The position numbers were made by a program, and so were the translations under genes. A stretch of 46,353 nt of DNA from Chloroflexota bacterium (GTDB lineage: Bacteria; Chloroflexota; Dehalococcoidia; UBA3495). Shown here in pieces: positions 9,852-17,784 of this stretch (the first letter of the stretch is position 1; every line of letters starts with the position of its first letter). The DNA lies in assembly GCA_022563275.1 (NCBI GenBank), contig JADFNR010000009.1, forward strand, positions 1 through 46,353, given 5' to 3'. Below the pieces are notes generated by a model, which saw only the letters and a list, made by a program, of their open reading frames with translations, did no database searches and was not told the origin of the DNA.

Positions 9852-11450
9852 ATGCCCGTAGACCCCATAAGCTTACAAGTATTCAAGAGCAAGTTTGAGT
9901 CGGTGGCGGAGGAGATGGGCGTCGCCTTGCAAAGGACCGCCTATTCACCAAACATCAAGGAACGCCGGGACTTCTCCTGTGCGGTGTTCGATCCCCAGGG
10001 CAACATGGTGGCCCAGGCGGCCGATATCCCCGTGCATCTGGGAGCGATGCCCGCTTCGGTCCGGGCCGCCCTTGATGTATTCCCCGGCTCCCTTAACCCC
10101 GGCGATATCGTTATCCTCAACGACCCCTACATGGGCGGCAGCCATCTGCCCGACATCACCATGGTTGCTCCGATCTACGCCGAACGAGACGGCAAGCAAG
10201 AACTGGCCGGGTTTGTGGCCAACCGGGGCCACCACTCCGATGTTGGGGGGATGACCCCCGGCTCTCTCCCGCTGTCCACCGAGCTGTATCAAGAGGGGAT
10301 GATCATCCCGCCGATAAAGCTGGCGCGGCGGGGCCGGTTGAACCGGGAGATCATCCAGTTGATCTGCCGCAACTCTCGGACTCCCGACGAGCGGAAGGGC
10401 GATCTGGCCGCCCAGACCGCCGCCATCCGGGTCGGCGAACAGCGCATGCGTGAAGTCACCGAGCGTTATGGCCTAACCGAAACCCTGGAGCATATGGCGG
10501 CCCTGCTGGACTACTCGGAACGAGTGACCCGGAAGGCGATCAGCCAGATCCCGGACGGCCGCTACGAAGTGCTGGATTACATGGACGATGACGGCCTGAC
10601 CCAAGAGTTGGTGCCCATCGCCGTGGCCATCACTGTTTCGGGCGAAGAGATGGAGATCGATTTCACCGGGACCTCGCCCCAGCGGCCCGGCTGCATCAAC
10701 GCTCCCGTGGCGGTCACGGTGTCGGCCTGCCTTTACGTTATTCGCTGTCTGCTGGACGAACAGGCGCCGGCGAACCAAGGATGCCTGCGTCCCCTGACCA
10801 TCATCACGCCCTTGGGGAGTCTGGTTAATCCAGAACCCCAGCACGGGGTGGCCGCCGGGAACGTAGAGACCTCCCAGCGGATAACGGACGTCCTGTTTGG
10901 GGCTCTGGCCCAGGCCCTGCCCGAGGTGATCCCGGCGGCCAGCCAAGGCACCATGAACAACATGATCATCGGCGGCCACGACCCGGTCCGGAACAAGCCG
11001 TTCGTCTATTACGAGACCATCGCCGGCGGCATGGGCGCGAGACCAGACAAGGACGGCATCTCCGCCATCCACACTCACATGACCAATACCATGAACACCC
11101 CGGTGGAGGCCATGGAGTTCGCGTTTCCGCTACGTCTCAAGCGGTACGCAGTGCGGCGCGGCTCCGGGGGCGACGGCAAGTTCAAGGGTGGAGACGGCGT
11201 CATCCGCGAAGTGGAGTTCCTCGCTCCCGCCAGGGTCACCCTGATGTCGGAACGGCGCAAGCTGCCTCCACCCGGCTATCACGGTGGGCATCATGGAGAG
11301 CGGGGGGAGAACGTGCTGCTGAAGGGCGGGTACGAGGAGATCACCTTGGCCGGCAAGGAATTGGTGGATGTCGAAGCTGGGGACGTGATCAGCATCCGCA
11401 CGCCGGGCGCCGGCGGTTGGGGCGCGCCCGAAGGTGATGAGGGTTCATAG
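9852..11450 (+). CDS. hyuB: Hydantoinase/oxoprolinase subunit B (HyuB)
   Basis: A 532-residue protein of the hydantoinase B/oxoprolinase family, the partner of HyuA in an ATP-dependent amidohydrolase or carboxylase complex. Typical segments are RTAYSPNIKERRDFSCAVF near residue 29, VHLGAMPASV near 62, NDPYMGGSHLPD near 92 and NRGHHSDVGG near 122. The glycine-rich end TPGAGGWG is also characteristic. Length is normal and no break is seen. GAGGTAAC precedes the ATG. Its TAG stop overlaps the GTG used to open the next reading frame. Confidence 0.93.
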   Translation: MPVDPISLQVFKSKFESVAEEMGVALQRTAYSPNIKERRDFSCAVFDPQGNMVAQAADIPVHLGAMPASVRAALDVFPGSLNPGDIVILNDPYMGGSHLPDITMVAPIYAERDGKQELAGFVANRGHHSDVGGMTPGSLPLSTELYQEGMIIPPIKLARRGRLNREIIQLICRNSRTPDERKGDLAAQTAAIRVGEQRMREVTERYGLTETLEHMAALLDYSERVTRKAISQIPDGRYEVLDYMDDDGLTQELVPIAVAITVSGEEMEIDFTGTSPQRPGCINAPVAVTVSACLYVIRCLLDEQAPANQGCLRPLTIITPLGSLVNPEPQHGVAAGNVETSQRITDVLFGALAQALPEVIPAASQGTMNNMIIGGHDPVRNKPFVYYETIAGGMGARPDKDGISAIHTHMTNTMNTPVEAMEFAFPLRLKRYAVRRGSGGDGKFKGGDGVIREVEFLAPARVTLMSERRKLPPPGYHGGHHGERGENVLLKGGYEEITLAGKELVDVEAGDVISIRTPGAGGWGAPEGDEGS

Positions 11451-12130
11451 TGGGTGGTCCAAGCCGGCGATGCCCAGAAGGCTATTTCAAAGTGTCGTTC
11501 GACCCGCGAATATGTCCTTCGACAAGCTCAGGACGAACGGTAATAACGCTCAGTTCCGTTCGTGGTGAGCTCCGACCGAAGGTCGAGAGTCTCGATGTAA
11601 TCGGACCTGTCGAACCACATTTTGGCATCACTCCAGTCCTCCATCACAGGCGTCTGATTCCAACGGTGTTGCTCGCCCTGTTTGCCGTGTTGCTGGCAGC
11701 CTGCTCCAGCGGCTCGACTGCGCCGCGTGACCTGCTGCTGGGACCCGAAGATTTTCCGGGCCAGGAGGTCACCGAGACCAGCCGGGAGAACGGCGAGACG
11801 TCCCAATTTGAACCGGCGGTCCAGGTGGAACTGAATAGCCCAGATTTCACAATGCTTGAGAGTCTAGTGCTCTTCGACTCCAACCACCTGGCACTGACCA
11901 TCCTGGGCGGGATCAAGCAGGACCAGATAGCCCAGGGTGTGACGGCCCAACCAGTGGAGGGATTTGAAGACAACTCAGGCGTTTTGGTCGAACAATTACA
12001 CGGCCAACCTGCGTCAACACTGTTCTTCGTTGAGGGGCGGGCCCTGGTGCGGATCACCCTGAGCGGTAGCGCCCAGGCCGAAAGGGTGTGGGAGATCGCC
12101 CGGCTCGCCCGCGAAAAATCCGGCACTTGA
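11450..12130 (+). CDS. Putative lipoprotein with a repeat-derived 5' end
   Basis: The open frame begins with a GTG overlapping the hyuB stop and encodes 226 residues, but only the part from about residue 68 looks like a normal protein. It has a hydrophobic stretch RLIPTVLLALFAVLLAAC, a lipobox cysteine at residue 85 (codon 11702-11704), and a roughly 140-residue exported domain without a recognised family. The first 60 or so codons lie in the dispersed repeat at 11514-11617 and encode peptides typical of such repeats (CPSTSSGRT). No ATG, and no GTG or TTG with a ribosome binding site, lies between the repeat and the signal peptide; the only later options are a CTG at 11654 and a GTG at 11666. 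The true start is unresolved, and the gene may be damaged. Confidence 0.6.
   Translation: MGGPSRRCPEGYFKVSFDPRICPSTSSGRTVITLSSVRGELRPKVESLDVIGPVEPHFGITPVLHHRRLIPTVLLALFAVLLAACSSGSTAPRDLLLGPEDFPGQEVTETSRENGETSQFEPAVQVELNSPDFTMLESLVLFDSNHLALTILGGIKQDQIAQGVTAQPVEGFEDNSGVLVEQLHGQPASTLFFVEGRALVRITLSGSAQAERVWEIARLAREKSGT
11514..11617. repeat. Dispersed repeat, inverted pair: short and long copies
   Basis: The short copy 11514-11540 reads TCCTTCGACA then AGCTCAGGACGAACGG. The long copy in opposite orientation reads CCGTTCGTGGTGAGCT (11556-11571), a 36-nt core (11572-11607), then TGTCGAACCA (11608-11617). The two face each other across 15 nt, so ACGAACGG and CCGTTCGT can pair. The short form recurs at 36359-36384 and the long form at 45091-45157. 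The element lies within the annotated 5' part of the lipoprotein frame. Confidence 0.85.
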
Positions 12131-12271
12131 TATAGCCCGATGCATTTACTTGTGGACGAGTCGGGTTCTGTCGAGTAAACTAGGGCCGGTTGCATCAAAG
12201 CGGCTTGGCTAGGCTGCGGGTTTAAAATCCCCGGATCGCCGCTCGATTGCGCCGAATATTCACCAGGTTGG

Positions 12272-12293
12272 GGCCAGACTGCGTAGTCCGGCC
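12272..12293 (+). promoter_or_regulatory. Leader hairpin upstream of the DUF1059 gene
   Basis: GGCC-A-GACT (12272-12280) folds onto AGTC-C-GGCC (12285-12293) around a GCGT loop, ending about 7 nt before the GGGAGGAG ribosome binding site. A second weaker stem AGCGGC/GCCGCT (12199-12204 with 12238-12243) lies upstream. Together they give this very small gene a structured leader. A regulatory role is inference. Confidence 0.4.
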
Positions 12294-12313
12294 AACAACG
12301 GGAGGAGATTAAG

Positions 12314-12514
12314 ATGGTTAGGTTCTCACGTTGCAACTCCCTGCTTTCTCTGGCCTTGGATGCTTCAGGTAAGGGTTGCCGTTATGTCGCAAAGGGTGAT
12401 TCGGATGACGTCGTCGTAAAAGACATGAGCGAGCATCTGACTTCCGTGCATCAAGTGGACGCCGACGCAATGAAATTAAACATCCTGGCGTCAACCAAGA
12501 CCACCAACGCCTAG
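12314..12514 (+). CDS. DUF1059-like small protein
   Basis: A 66-residue protein with a strong ribosome binding site (GGGAGGAG, 12300-12307) and an ATG start. The spacing of Cys22, the YVAKGDS segment, and SEHLTSVH with its two histidines follows the DUF1059 pattern (Cys-x-hydrophobic, acidic helix, eH..xvH). The function of that family is unknown; the conserved Cys and His residues suggest metal binding. The gene stands alone between a structured leader and a very strong terminator, as expected for a highly expressed short transcript. The N-terminal 20 residues diverge from the family as I know it. Confidence 0.65.
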   Translation: MVRFSRCNSLLSLALDASGKGCRYVAKGDSDDVVVKDMSEHLTSVHQVDADAMKLNILASTKTTNA

Positions 12515-12548
12515 AGCGGACCGGCGCATGCCGGCCGGCATTGAGATC

Positions 12549-12581
12549 AAGAAAAGCCCAGGCGTCGCCTGGGCTTTTCTT
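12549..12581. terminator. Bidirectional rho-independent terminator
   Basis: A perfect 15-bp inverted repeat, AAGAAAAGCCCAGGC (12549-12563) with GCCTGGGCTTTTCTT (12567-12581), around a GTC loop. It ends in a T-rich arm on either strand, so it serves both the DUF1059 gene (plus) and the convergent cupin gene (minus). A 14-bp GC palindrome, ATGCCGGCCGGCAT (12528-12541), lies just before it. Confidence 0.93.
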
Positions 12582-12610
12582 ATTGGATAGCGGGCGACTC
12601 CAAGACCGGT

Positions 12611-12997
12611 TTAGACGAAAACCCTTTCTGGTGCGGTGGTTGGGTAGATGGCCAACACCCTCGCCGGTTTATCCGATCGGTTCTTTATCGTGTGTTTGGC
12701 CCCGGCCGGAGCCAGGAGTAAGTCGCCTGGGCCAAGGACACGGGTCTCGCCTTCCAGCACCGCCTCGATATTCCCTTCCACAACTAACGTGGCCTCTTCG
12801 TAACCCGGGTGTATGTGCAGGGCCAGGCCGGCGCCGGGATCGATGCCGGCGCTAACCACCGTCAGGTTAATCCCGCCGTTGTCCTTTCCCACCAGGGTGG
12901 TTGATTGGGTGCCGGACGCGGAACTACCGCCGTGGGCATCCCCTTTCATGACGAACGGCATGAGTGTCTCCATGAGGTCGTTCTGGGGTTCATTCAA
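12611..12997 (-). CDS. Cupin domain protein
   Basis: A 128-residue single-domain cupin. The first cupin motif is visible as LHIHPGYEEATLVVEG (two His and the Glu pair at metal-ligand positions), followed by VLGPGDLLLAPAGAKHTIKN, which supplies the last His. Such small barrels bind a metal and act as enzymes or ligand sensors; nothing here identifies the substrate. It lies 15 nt downstream of the Lin0512-like gene on the same strand and ends at the bidirectional terminator, so the two probably share a transcript. Confidence 0.88.
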   Translation of the reverse strand: MNEPQNDLMETLMPFVMKGDAHGGSSASGTQSTTLVGKDNGGINLTVVSAGIDPGAGLALHIHPGYEEATLVVEGNIEAVLEGETRVLGPGDLLLAPAGAKHTIKNRSDKPARVLAIYPTTAPERVFV

Positions 12998-13012
12998 TCA
13001 AAGTTGACGATG

Positions 13013-13357
13013 TTATTTCCCGTCGTCGAAACTGACGATTATCACCGCGTTGGCGATGAGCATTCCATCATTGCCGTCCACGCTGGGTATCTCCAATCCG
13101 CCCGCGACCGCTTCGCAGGTAACCGTGCCGTGGGGCAGAGAAGCGGCCACGGCTTTGGTATCAACTTTTTCCGGCTTGGAGACGCCGATGGTGACGCTGA
13201 CCGTCATATCGTCGGCGGTCTTGCCCAGCATCCTTTGGAATCCCAGACTGCAGTGGTGAAGGGCGTCGAAAACGGCCCGGGTGGCCGCTTTGGTGTAATC
13301 CAGTCCATGGACGTCCACGCCCATTCCCATCTCGGTGATACATCGTACCATTGCCAT
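13013..13357 (-). CDS. Lin0512 family protein
   Basis: A 114-residue protein with the features of the Lin0512 family: MAMVRCITEMGMGVDVHGLD at the N-terminus, TKAATRAVFDALHHCS, a VSVTIGVSKPEKVD strand, and a C-terminal GGLEIPSVDGND-to-IANAVI section. The family is small, conserved and of unknown biochemical role. The start is set at 13357 because GGAGGT lies 7 nt upstream; an open frame continues upstream but lacks family similarity. It is followed 15 nt later by the cupin gene. Confidence 0.75.
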   Translation of the reverse strand: MAMVRCITEMGMGVDVHGLDYTKAATRAVFDALHHCSLGFQRMLGKTADDMTVSVTIGVSKPEKVDTKAVAASLPHGTVTCEAVAGGLEIPSVDGNDGMLIANAVIIVSFDDGK

Positions 13358-13456
13358 GGTTAACCTCCGGTTCGCGGTCGGATCCAATCCGCCTTTTTGC
13401 CGACCAATTACAACCCAGCCGCAGTACGCCGTCAAGCGGGACCGGCTACGCGGAGG

Positions 13457-14599
13457 CTAAACGGTCGAAGCCTGGACCCCCATGTTGGAGGCGTCGTAGC
13501 CCCCCAGACTCTCGACCTGGCGGTGCAACACGGGGCGGCGGAGCAGGTCCAACAACACCTGGACCGGCCCATGGGATAGAAAGTGCTCGGGGATCACGAG
13601 GTCGTACCGCTCTTCCTCCAAAGGAAGGAAATCTAAGCCCATGGCCACGGCGGCGGCCTTGACCCCAATGCCCACGTCGGCGTTGCCCGAGGCCACGGCG
13701 GCGGCCACCGCGAGATGCCCCCATTCCTCTCTCTCGTAACCCAACACCGCCTCTGTGGGAATACCCGCCCCAGCCAAGGCCCGGTCCAACAGCGCTCTGC
13801 TTCCCGAACCGGCCTGCCGGTTGACCAACCTGATTCCAGGATTCGCCAGATCGGACACTCCGCCCAACTGTTTTGGGTTCCCGTAGGCAAGGATCAGGCC
13901 CTGCTGCCACGATGCGAATGTGACCAACACGCAGGGAAAGGGCACCAATTGACGGACCCAGGCATCGTTGTAGGTGCCGGTGGCGTCGTCCAGCAGGTGG
14001 CAGCCGGCAACGTGAGCCTCCCCACGGGCGAGACCCACCAGCGCCTGGTGGCTGCTTTCCTCGCCCGCCACCAAGGCCACTCCCCTGGAACGAAGGCCCG
14101 TTTCCAACAGTCCCACCGCCGGATCGCAGCCCAGCATGGCCAGGGTCGGCGAATCGATCTCTTCCGGGTCGAATGGCTGTACCGTGACTCGTCCTTCCCT
14201 TCCCTGAGATAAAACCAGCCCTTCGGCGGCCACAACCGCGTGGCGGGTGTTTTCCGCCCCGTTCAGTGGGCGGGCCAGCAGTTTTTGTCCCACTCGGAAT
14301 AATCGTGCTCGTTGGGCCGGACCGCCTCGCGGCCGGCCAGGGGAAGAACCCGCGAGCAGCTCGGCATCAACGGCAGCCGGGGGCTGTTCCGGCAGATAGA
14401 AAAGAGACTCGACCCTTTCTCCCAAGGCCCGCGCCAATCGCAACGCAACTTCGGTCGAGGGGTTGGCGCTGCCGGACTCCAGGGAAGAGTAGGCCTGACG
14501 GCTGATGCCTGCCTGGCCGGCCAGTTCGCCCTGAGTAAGACCAACCCTGGCGCGGGCCCGCTTCAGGTTATTTTGGAGGCTGCTGTTGGTGCGAGGCAT
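13457..14599 (-). CDS. HTH regulator with molybdate-type substrate-binding domain
   Basis: A 380-residue one-component regulator. Residues about 12-66 form an XRE-type helix-turn-helix (VGLTQGELAGQAGISRQA). The remainder (about 95-370) is a periplasmic-binding-protein-like domain of the type fused to regulators of molybdate or tungstate transport (PBP_like, PF12727), with RQAGSGSRALLDR and VASGNADVGIGVKAAA. It is divergent from modABC with only 65 bp between the start codons, and palindromes overlap the modA promoter. It most likely controls modABC and itself in response to molybdate, tungstate or molybdopterin. It is unrelated in architecture to E. coli ModE. Confidence 0.85.
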   Translation of the reverse strand: MPRTNSSLQNNLKRARARVGLTQGELAGQAGISRQAYSSLESGSANPSTEVALRLARALGERVESLFYLPEQPPAAVDAELLAGSSPGRPRGGPAQRARLFRVGQKLLARPLNGAENTRHAVVAAEGLVLSQGREGRVTVQPFDPEEIDSPTLAMLGCDPAVGLLETGLRSRGVALVAGEESSHQALVGLARGEAHVAGCHLLDDATGTYNDAWVRQLVPFPCVLVTFASWQQGLILAYGNPKQLGGVSDLANPGIRLVNRQAGSGSRALLDRALAGAGIPTEAVLGYEREEWGHLAVAAAVASGNADVGIGVKAAAVAMGLDFLPLEEERYDLVIPEHFLSHGPVQVLLDLLRRPVLHRQVESLGGYDASNMGVQASTV

Positions 14600-14605
14600 A
14601 CCTTA

Positions 14606-14648
14606 AAAGTACATTAAACTTGATAATATATCAAGAGTACTTTACAAT
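14606..14648 (+). promoter_or_regulatory. modA promoter with overlapping operator palindromes
   Basis: TTGATA (14620-14625), 17 nt, TACAAT (14643-14648) is a near-consensus sigma70 promoter for modABC. Overlapping it are CTTGAT-AATAT-ATCAAG (14619-14635) covering the -35, and AAAGTAC (14606-14612) with GTACTTT (14637-14643) bracketing it. The layout suits a repressor dimer binding over the -35. The same 65-bp gap must also contain the promoter of the divergent regulator. The operator identity is inference from symmetry and context. Confidence 0.75.
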
Positions 14649-14664
14649 CAGTCCATTCTGAGAT

Positions 14665-15480
14665 ATGCCTAGATCAATAAACGTGTGCCTGCCTTGCCGG
14701 CAGGCACAATTATTCTTCATCTCACTGTTGTTTTTGACCCTCTCCTGTAGCGGGGGCGGCGGCGGCGCGAGCCTGCGGGTGTTGGCGGCGTCTTCGCTGA
14801 CCGAGGCGTTCAATGACGTCGCCCAGGCGTTTGAGGCCGAAAACCCCGGCGTCGCCGTGAAACTGGATTTCGGCGGCAGCCAGAGGTTGCGCTCTCAACT
14901 GGAATTCGGCGCCAGGGCCGATGTGTTTGCCTCGGCAGACCGCCTTCAGATGGACCTCTTGGTGGCGGCGGACCTGATCGGTGGAACGCCCGCGGATTTC
15001 GCCTCCAATGAGCTGGTTGTGATCGCCATGGCCAAAGGACCGGTCCACGAAATTTCAGACTTGGTCCGGCCCGGAGTCAGGGTAGTCCTGGCCCAAAGCA
15101 GTGTTCCGGTGGGCTCGTATTCCCGCCAGGTCCTGGGAAATCTGGCCCAGGACGGTGCATTGGGACTGGGCAGCCGGTTCCTTGACGATGTTCTGGCCAA
15201 CCTGGTGTCGGAGGAACCGAACGTGCGGAACGTGGTCCAGAAGGTCGCTCTGGGGGAGGTGGACGCCGGCATCGTCTACCAGACCGACGCCTCGGCAGCC
15301 CGTGCGGCGGGAGACATCCGGGTCATCCCCATCCCTGCTGCCGCCAACGTTAGCGTCCGGTACCCCATCGCTGTACTTGAAGACGCGCCCGAGATGGAAT
15401 TGGCCCATGGATTCGTTCGGTTCGTCCTATCGGAGGCCGGCCAACGCCTCCTCAAAGGCCACGGGTTCAGGTCGCCGTGA
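14665..15480 (+). CDS. modA: Molybdate ABC transporter substrate-binding protein
   Basis: A 271-residue exported binding protein. An N-terminal hydrophobic stretch LFFISLLFLTLSC ends in a possible lipobox cysteine, consistent with a membrane-anchored binding protein. The mature domain begins LRVLAASSLTEAF and contains the usual ASSL, FGGSQRL and GADVFASAD-like (ARADVFASAD) oxyanion-binding segments, then VALGEVDAGIVYQTDA and a C-terminal RFVLSEAGQRLL. The N-terminal codons contain a perfect 9-bp inverted repeat (14685-14693 with 14699-14707). No good ribosome binding site precedes the ATG, which lies only about 10 nt after the predicted transcript start. Tungstate cannot be excluded as ligand. 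Confidence 0.92.
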   Translation: MPRSINVCLPCRQAQLFFISLLFLTLSCSGGGGGASLRVLAASSLTEAFNDVAQAFEAENPGVAVKLDFGGSQRLRSQLEFGARADVFASADRLQMDLLVAADLIGGTPADFASNELVVIAMAKGPVHEISDLVRPGVRVVLAQSSVPVGSYSRQVLGNLAQDGALGLGSRFLDDVLANLVSEEPNVRNVVQKVALGEVDAGIVYQTDASAARAAGDIRVIPIPAAANVSVRYPIAVLEDAPEMELAHGFVRFVLSEAGQRLLKGHGFRSP

Positions 15481-15502
15481 TTCGGAACAACTGGAGGTCA
15501 CA

Positions 15503-16336
15503 TTGGCGAGCCGATCGGTGACGATCGATGCGGTTTCCCGGTTAAGGAACCACCCCATTGGGGTGTTGGGCGGCAGTGGCGCGGTGCTATACGTCCTGTT
15601 CATCGGTCTGCCGGTGATCGCGTTGCTGGTCCGGGCTTCCCAGCAGAGCGGATTTCTGGACGCGGTTACCAGTGACGCGGCCCTAACAGCGCTTCGCTTG
15701 TCCCTGCTCACCAGCATGATCAGCATGGCGGTTGTAGTGCTGCTGGGCACACCCTTCGCCTACCTGCTGGCCCGGAGCGATCGCCTGTGGGCCAGGGTCG
15801 TGGATAGTCTGGTGGAACTCCCTCTGGTATTGCCCCCGGTGGTGGCTGGTGTCGCCATGCTGATGGCATTTGGCAGGAACGGTCTGATCGGGTCCGGACT
15901 GGAAACACTGGGCATAACCATCCCGTTCACCACCACAGCCGTGGTGTTCGCCCAGATATTCGTCGCCTCGCCCTTCTTTATTCGTTCGGCGAAACTGGGA
16001 TTTCAATCAGTTTCCAAAGACTATGAAGATATGGCGCAGACCCTGGGGGTTTCGCCTTGGCGCACCTTCTTTCGAATCACCCTGCCCCTGGCCGCGCCCG
16101 CGATGTTCACCGGCTTGGGCCTGGCCTGGGCCCGGGCGCTCTCCGAGTTCGGGGCGACAATGATGTTCGCCGGGAACCTCATCGGCGAGACTCAGACCAT
16201 GCCGCTGGCGATAATGTCCGCCATGGAGACCAGCCTGGACGGCGCTCTGGCCCTCTCCGTGATGCTGTTGGCCGGTTCAGTATTGGTGTTGGCCGTGTTG
16301 GGACTGCTCACCCGGCGCCGTTGGCAGGGGCGATGA
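15503..16336 (+). CDS. modB: Molybdate ABC transporter permease
   Basis: A 277-residue inner-membrane permease with about five or six hydrophobic segments starting at LYVLFIGLPVIALLV. The cytoplasmic loop that contacts the ATPase is visible as EDMAQTLGVSPWRTFFRITLPLAAP, and ARALSEFGATMMFAGN is a typical ModB/CysW signature. The TTG at 15503 is chosen because GGAGGT (15493-15498) lies just upstream, although the spacing is short; an in-frame GTG at 15518 is an alternative. It follows modA by 22 nt and overlaps modC by four bases. Confidence 0.92.
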   Translation: MASRSVTIDAVSRLRNHPIGVLGGSGAVLYVLFIGLPVIALLVRASQQSGFLDAVTSDAALTALRLSLLTSMISMAVVVLLGTPFAYLLARSDRLWARVVDSLVELPLVLPPVVAGVAMLMAFGRNGLIGSGLETLGITIPFTTTAVVFAQIFVASPFFIRSAKLGFQSVSKDYEDMAQTLGVSPWRTFFRITLPLAAPAMFTGLGLAWARALSEFGATMMFAGNLIGETQTMPLAIMSAMETSLDGALALSVMLLAGSVLVLAVLGLLTRRRWQGR

Positions 16337-17550
16337 TGGACAAAGCATTGGACAAACAGGCCGATGGAACAACCGCCACCGGATGGGTTGAATGCCAGGT
16401 GGGCGACTTTCATCTGGAGACCAACTGGGAGATCCAGCCCGGACAGGTGTTGGTGCTTTTTGGGCCCTCCGGCGCTGGCAAGTCGACCACCCTAAGGGCC
16501 ATCGCGGGACTCTTGCGTCCAGTGCGCGGGCACGTGGAGGTGGGCGGCCAGGTTGTTTACCACGGCGGCGGCGGTGGCGATGAAATCTGGGTCCCCACCC
16601 ACAACCGGCGATTGGGCTATCTTACCCAGCAATACCACCTGTTTCCCCACATTAACGTGGCGGCCAACATCGCTTTCGGACTCCCGGACCGCCGCTCGCC
16701 GGCTGGCAGAGAGCGTGTCTTAGAGCTGTCTGGTCTCTTTCAGCTGGACGGCCTGGAAGACCGCTACCCCTGGGAGCTCTCCGGAGGCCAGCAACAACGG
16801 GTCGCCTTGGCCAGGGCGTTGGCGTCCAGGCCGGCAATGTTGCTATTGGACGAACCATTCGCTTCACTGGACGCCGAGTTGCGCCGCACTTTACGCCGGG
16901 AGCTCCGGGCGATGTTGGCCCAGTCTCCGGTGCCGGTGATGCTGGTGACCCACGACCGGGAGGAGGCGTTGGCCCTGGGGGATTCGGTGCAGGTTATCGA
17001 TGAGGGCCGCACCCTGGTCACCGGTGATCCGCTGGAGGTGTTGGGGCAGCCGGGACAAGGTAGGGTGGCCCGGCTGGTGGGAGTGGAGAACCTATTCGAT
17101 CTGACGGTCCAAGAAAGGAACCCAAGGGATGGGACCATGACCTGCGTTGGTCCGGGGCTGCGGCTGGAAGTGCCCCTGGACACGCAAGTCTCCGGAAGCG
17201 CGGCGCACGACGGCGGGGAAGATCGGGTCACCGTGGCGATCCGGGCATCGGATATCATCCTGGCCAAGGAAGACCTGGCCGGGTCTTCGGCCCGCAACCG
17301 GCTGCCGGGTGAGGTGATCACCGTCGAGTCCCGTCCGCCTGGATACGCAGTTACATTGAATTGCAGTAACTACGGGGACAGCGCACAGCTCCTGCGCTGC
17401 CACATCACCGGCGGGGCGTTGGAGGAGATGGAGATCCGGCCTGGACAGCGTCTGTGGGCGGTCTTCAAGGCCTCGTCCTGTTTCTTGGTGGACGAAGAGC
17501 GGTCCAGCGATGACCGGCCGCCCTGGTCCGCGCCGGAATACCCGGCCTGA
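16333..17550 (+). CDS. modC: Molybdate ABC transporter ATPase
   Basis: A 405-residue ABC ATPase. Walker A is GPSGAGKST (44-52), the Q-loop glutamine is near 99, the signature is LSGGQ (149-153), Walker B is LLLDEP (170-175), and the switch histidine is His207 in VTHDRE. After about residue 270 comes a TOBE-type regulatory region with VAIRASDIILA and a C-terminal half that probably binds the oxyanion or regulates closure. The ATG overlaps the modB stop as ATGA, which implies translational coupling. Length is slightly above the usual 350-370 because of the C-terminal extension. Confidence 0.93.
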   Translation: MMDKALDKQADGTTATGWVECQVGDFHLETNWEIQPGQVLVLFGPSGAGKSTTLRAIAGLLRPVRGHVEVGGQVVYHGGGGGDEIWVPTHNRRLGYLTQQYHLFPHINVAANIAFGLPDRRSPAGRERVLELSGLFQLDGLEDRYPWELSGGQQQRVALARALASRPAMLLLDEPFASLDAELRRTLRRELRAMLAQSPVPVMLVTHDREEALALGDSVQVIDEGRTLVTGDPLEVLGQPGQGRVARLVGVENLFDLTVQERNPRDGTMTCVGPGLRLEVPLDTQVSGSAAHDGGEDRVTVAIRASDIILAKEDLAGSSARNRLPGEVITVESRPPGYAVTLNCSNYGDSAQLLRCHITGGALEEMEIRPGQRLWAVFKASSCFLVDEERSSDDRPPWSAPEYPA

Positions 17551-17784
17551 CGACCGCCCACACCGGGAATATTTTCTTGGCATTCGCCTAAGCCACTGAC
17601 CGCAGCCTCTGACCAGCGGCCTAAGGTCAAATGGGTATATCGGTTATGTCAACACGGAACACGGCCAAACACTTCAGAACTGTGACGCTTTAAAGGCCAT
17701 CGGGATGACGATATTCGTCTATTATTAGGAAACGTGATACTGGATTACCTCTGTCAACGAATCTAACGATAGGCGGAAATTTGG

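Noticed and set aside
12181..12243. tRNA-like sequence with a GGG-TTTAAAAT-CCC arm
   Set aside because: The T-loop lacks the TTC motif, no anticodon arm or 7-bp acceptor stem can be drawn, and spacing is wrong.
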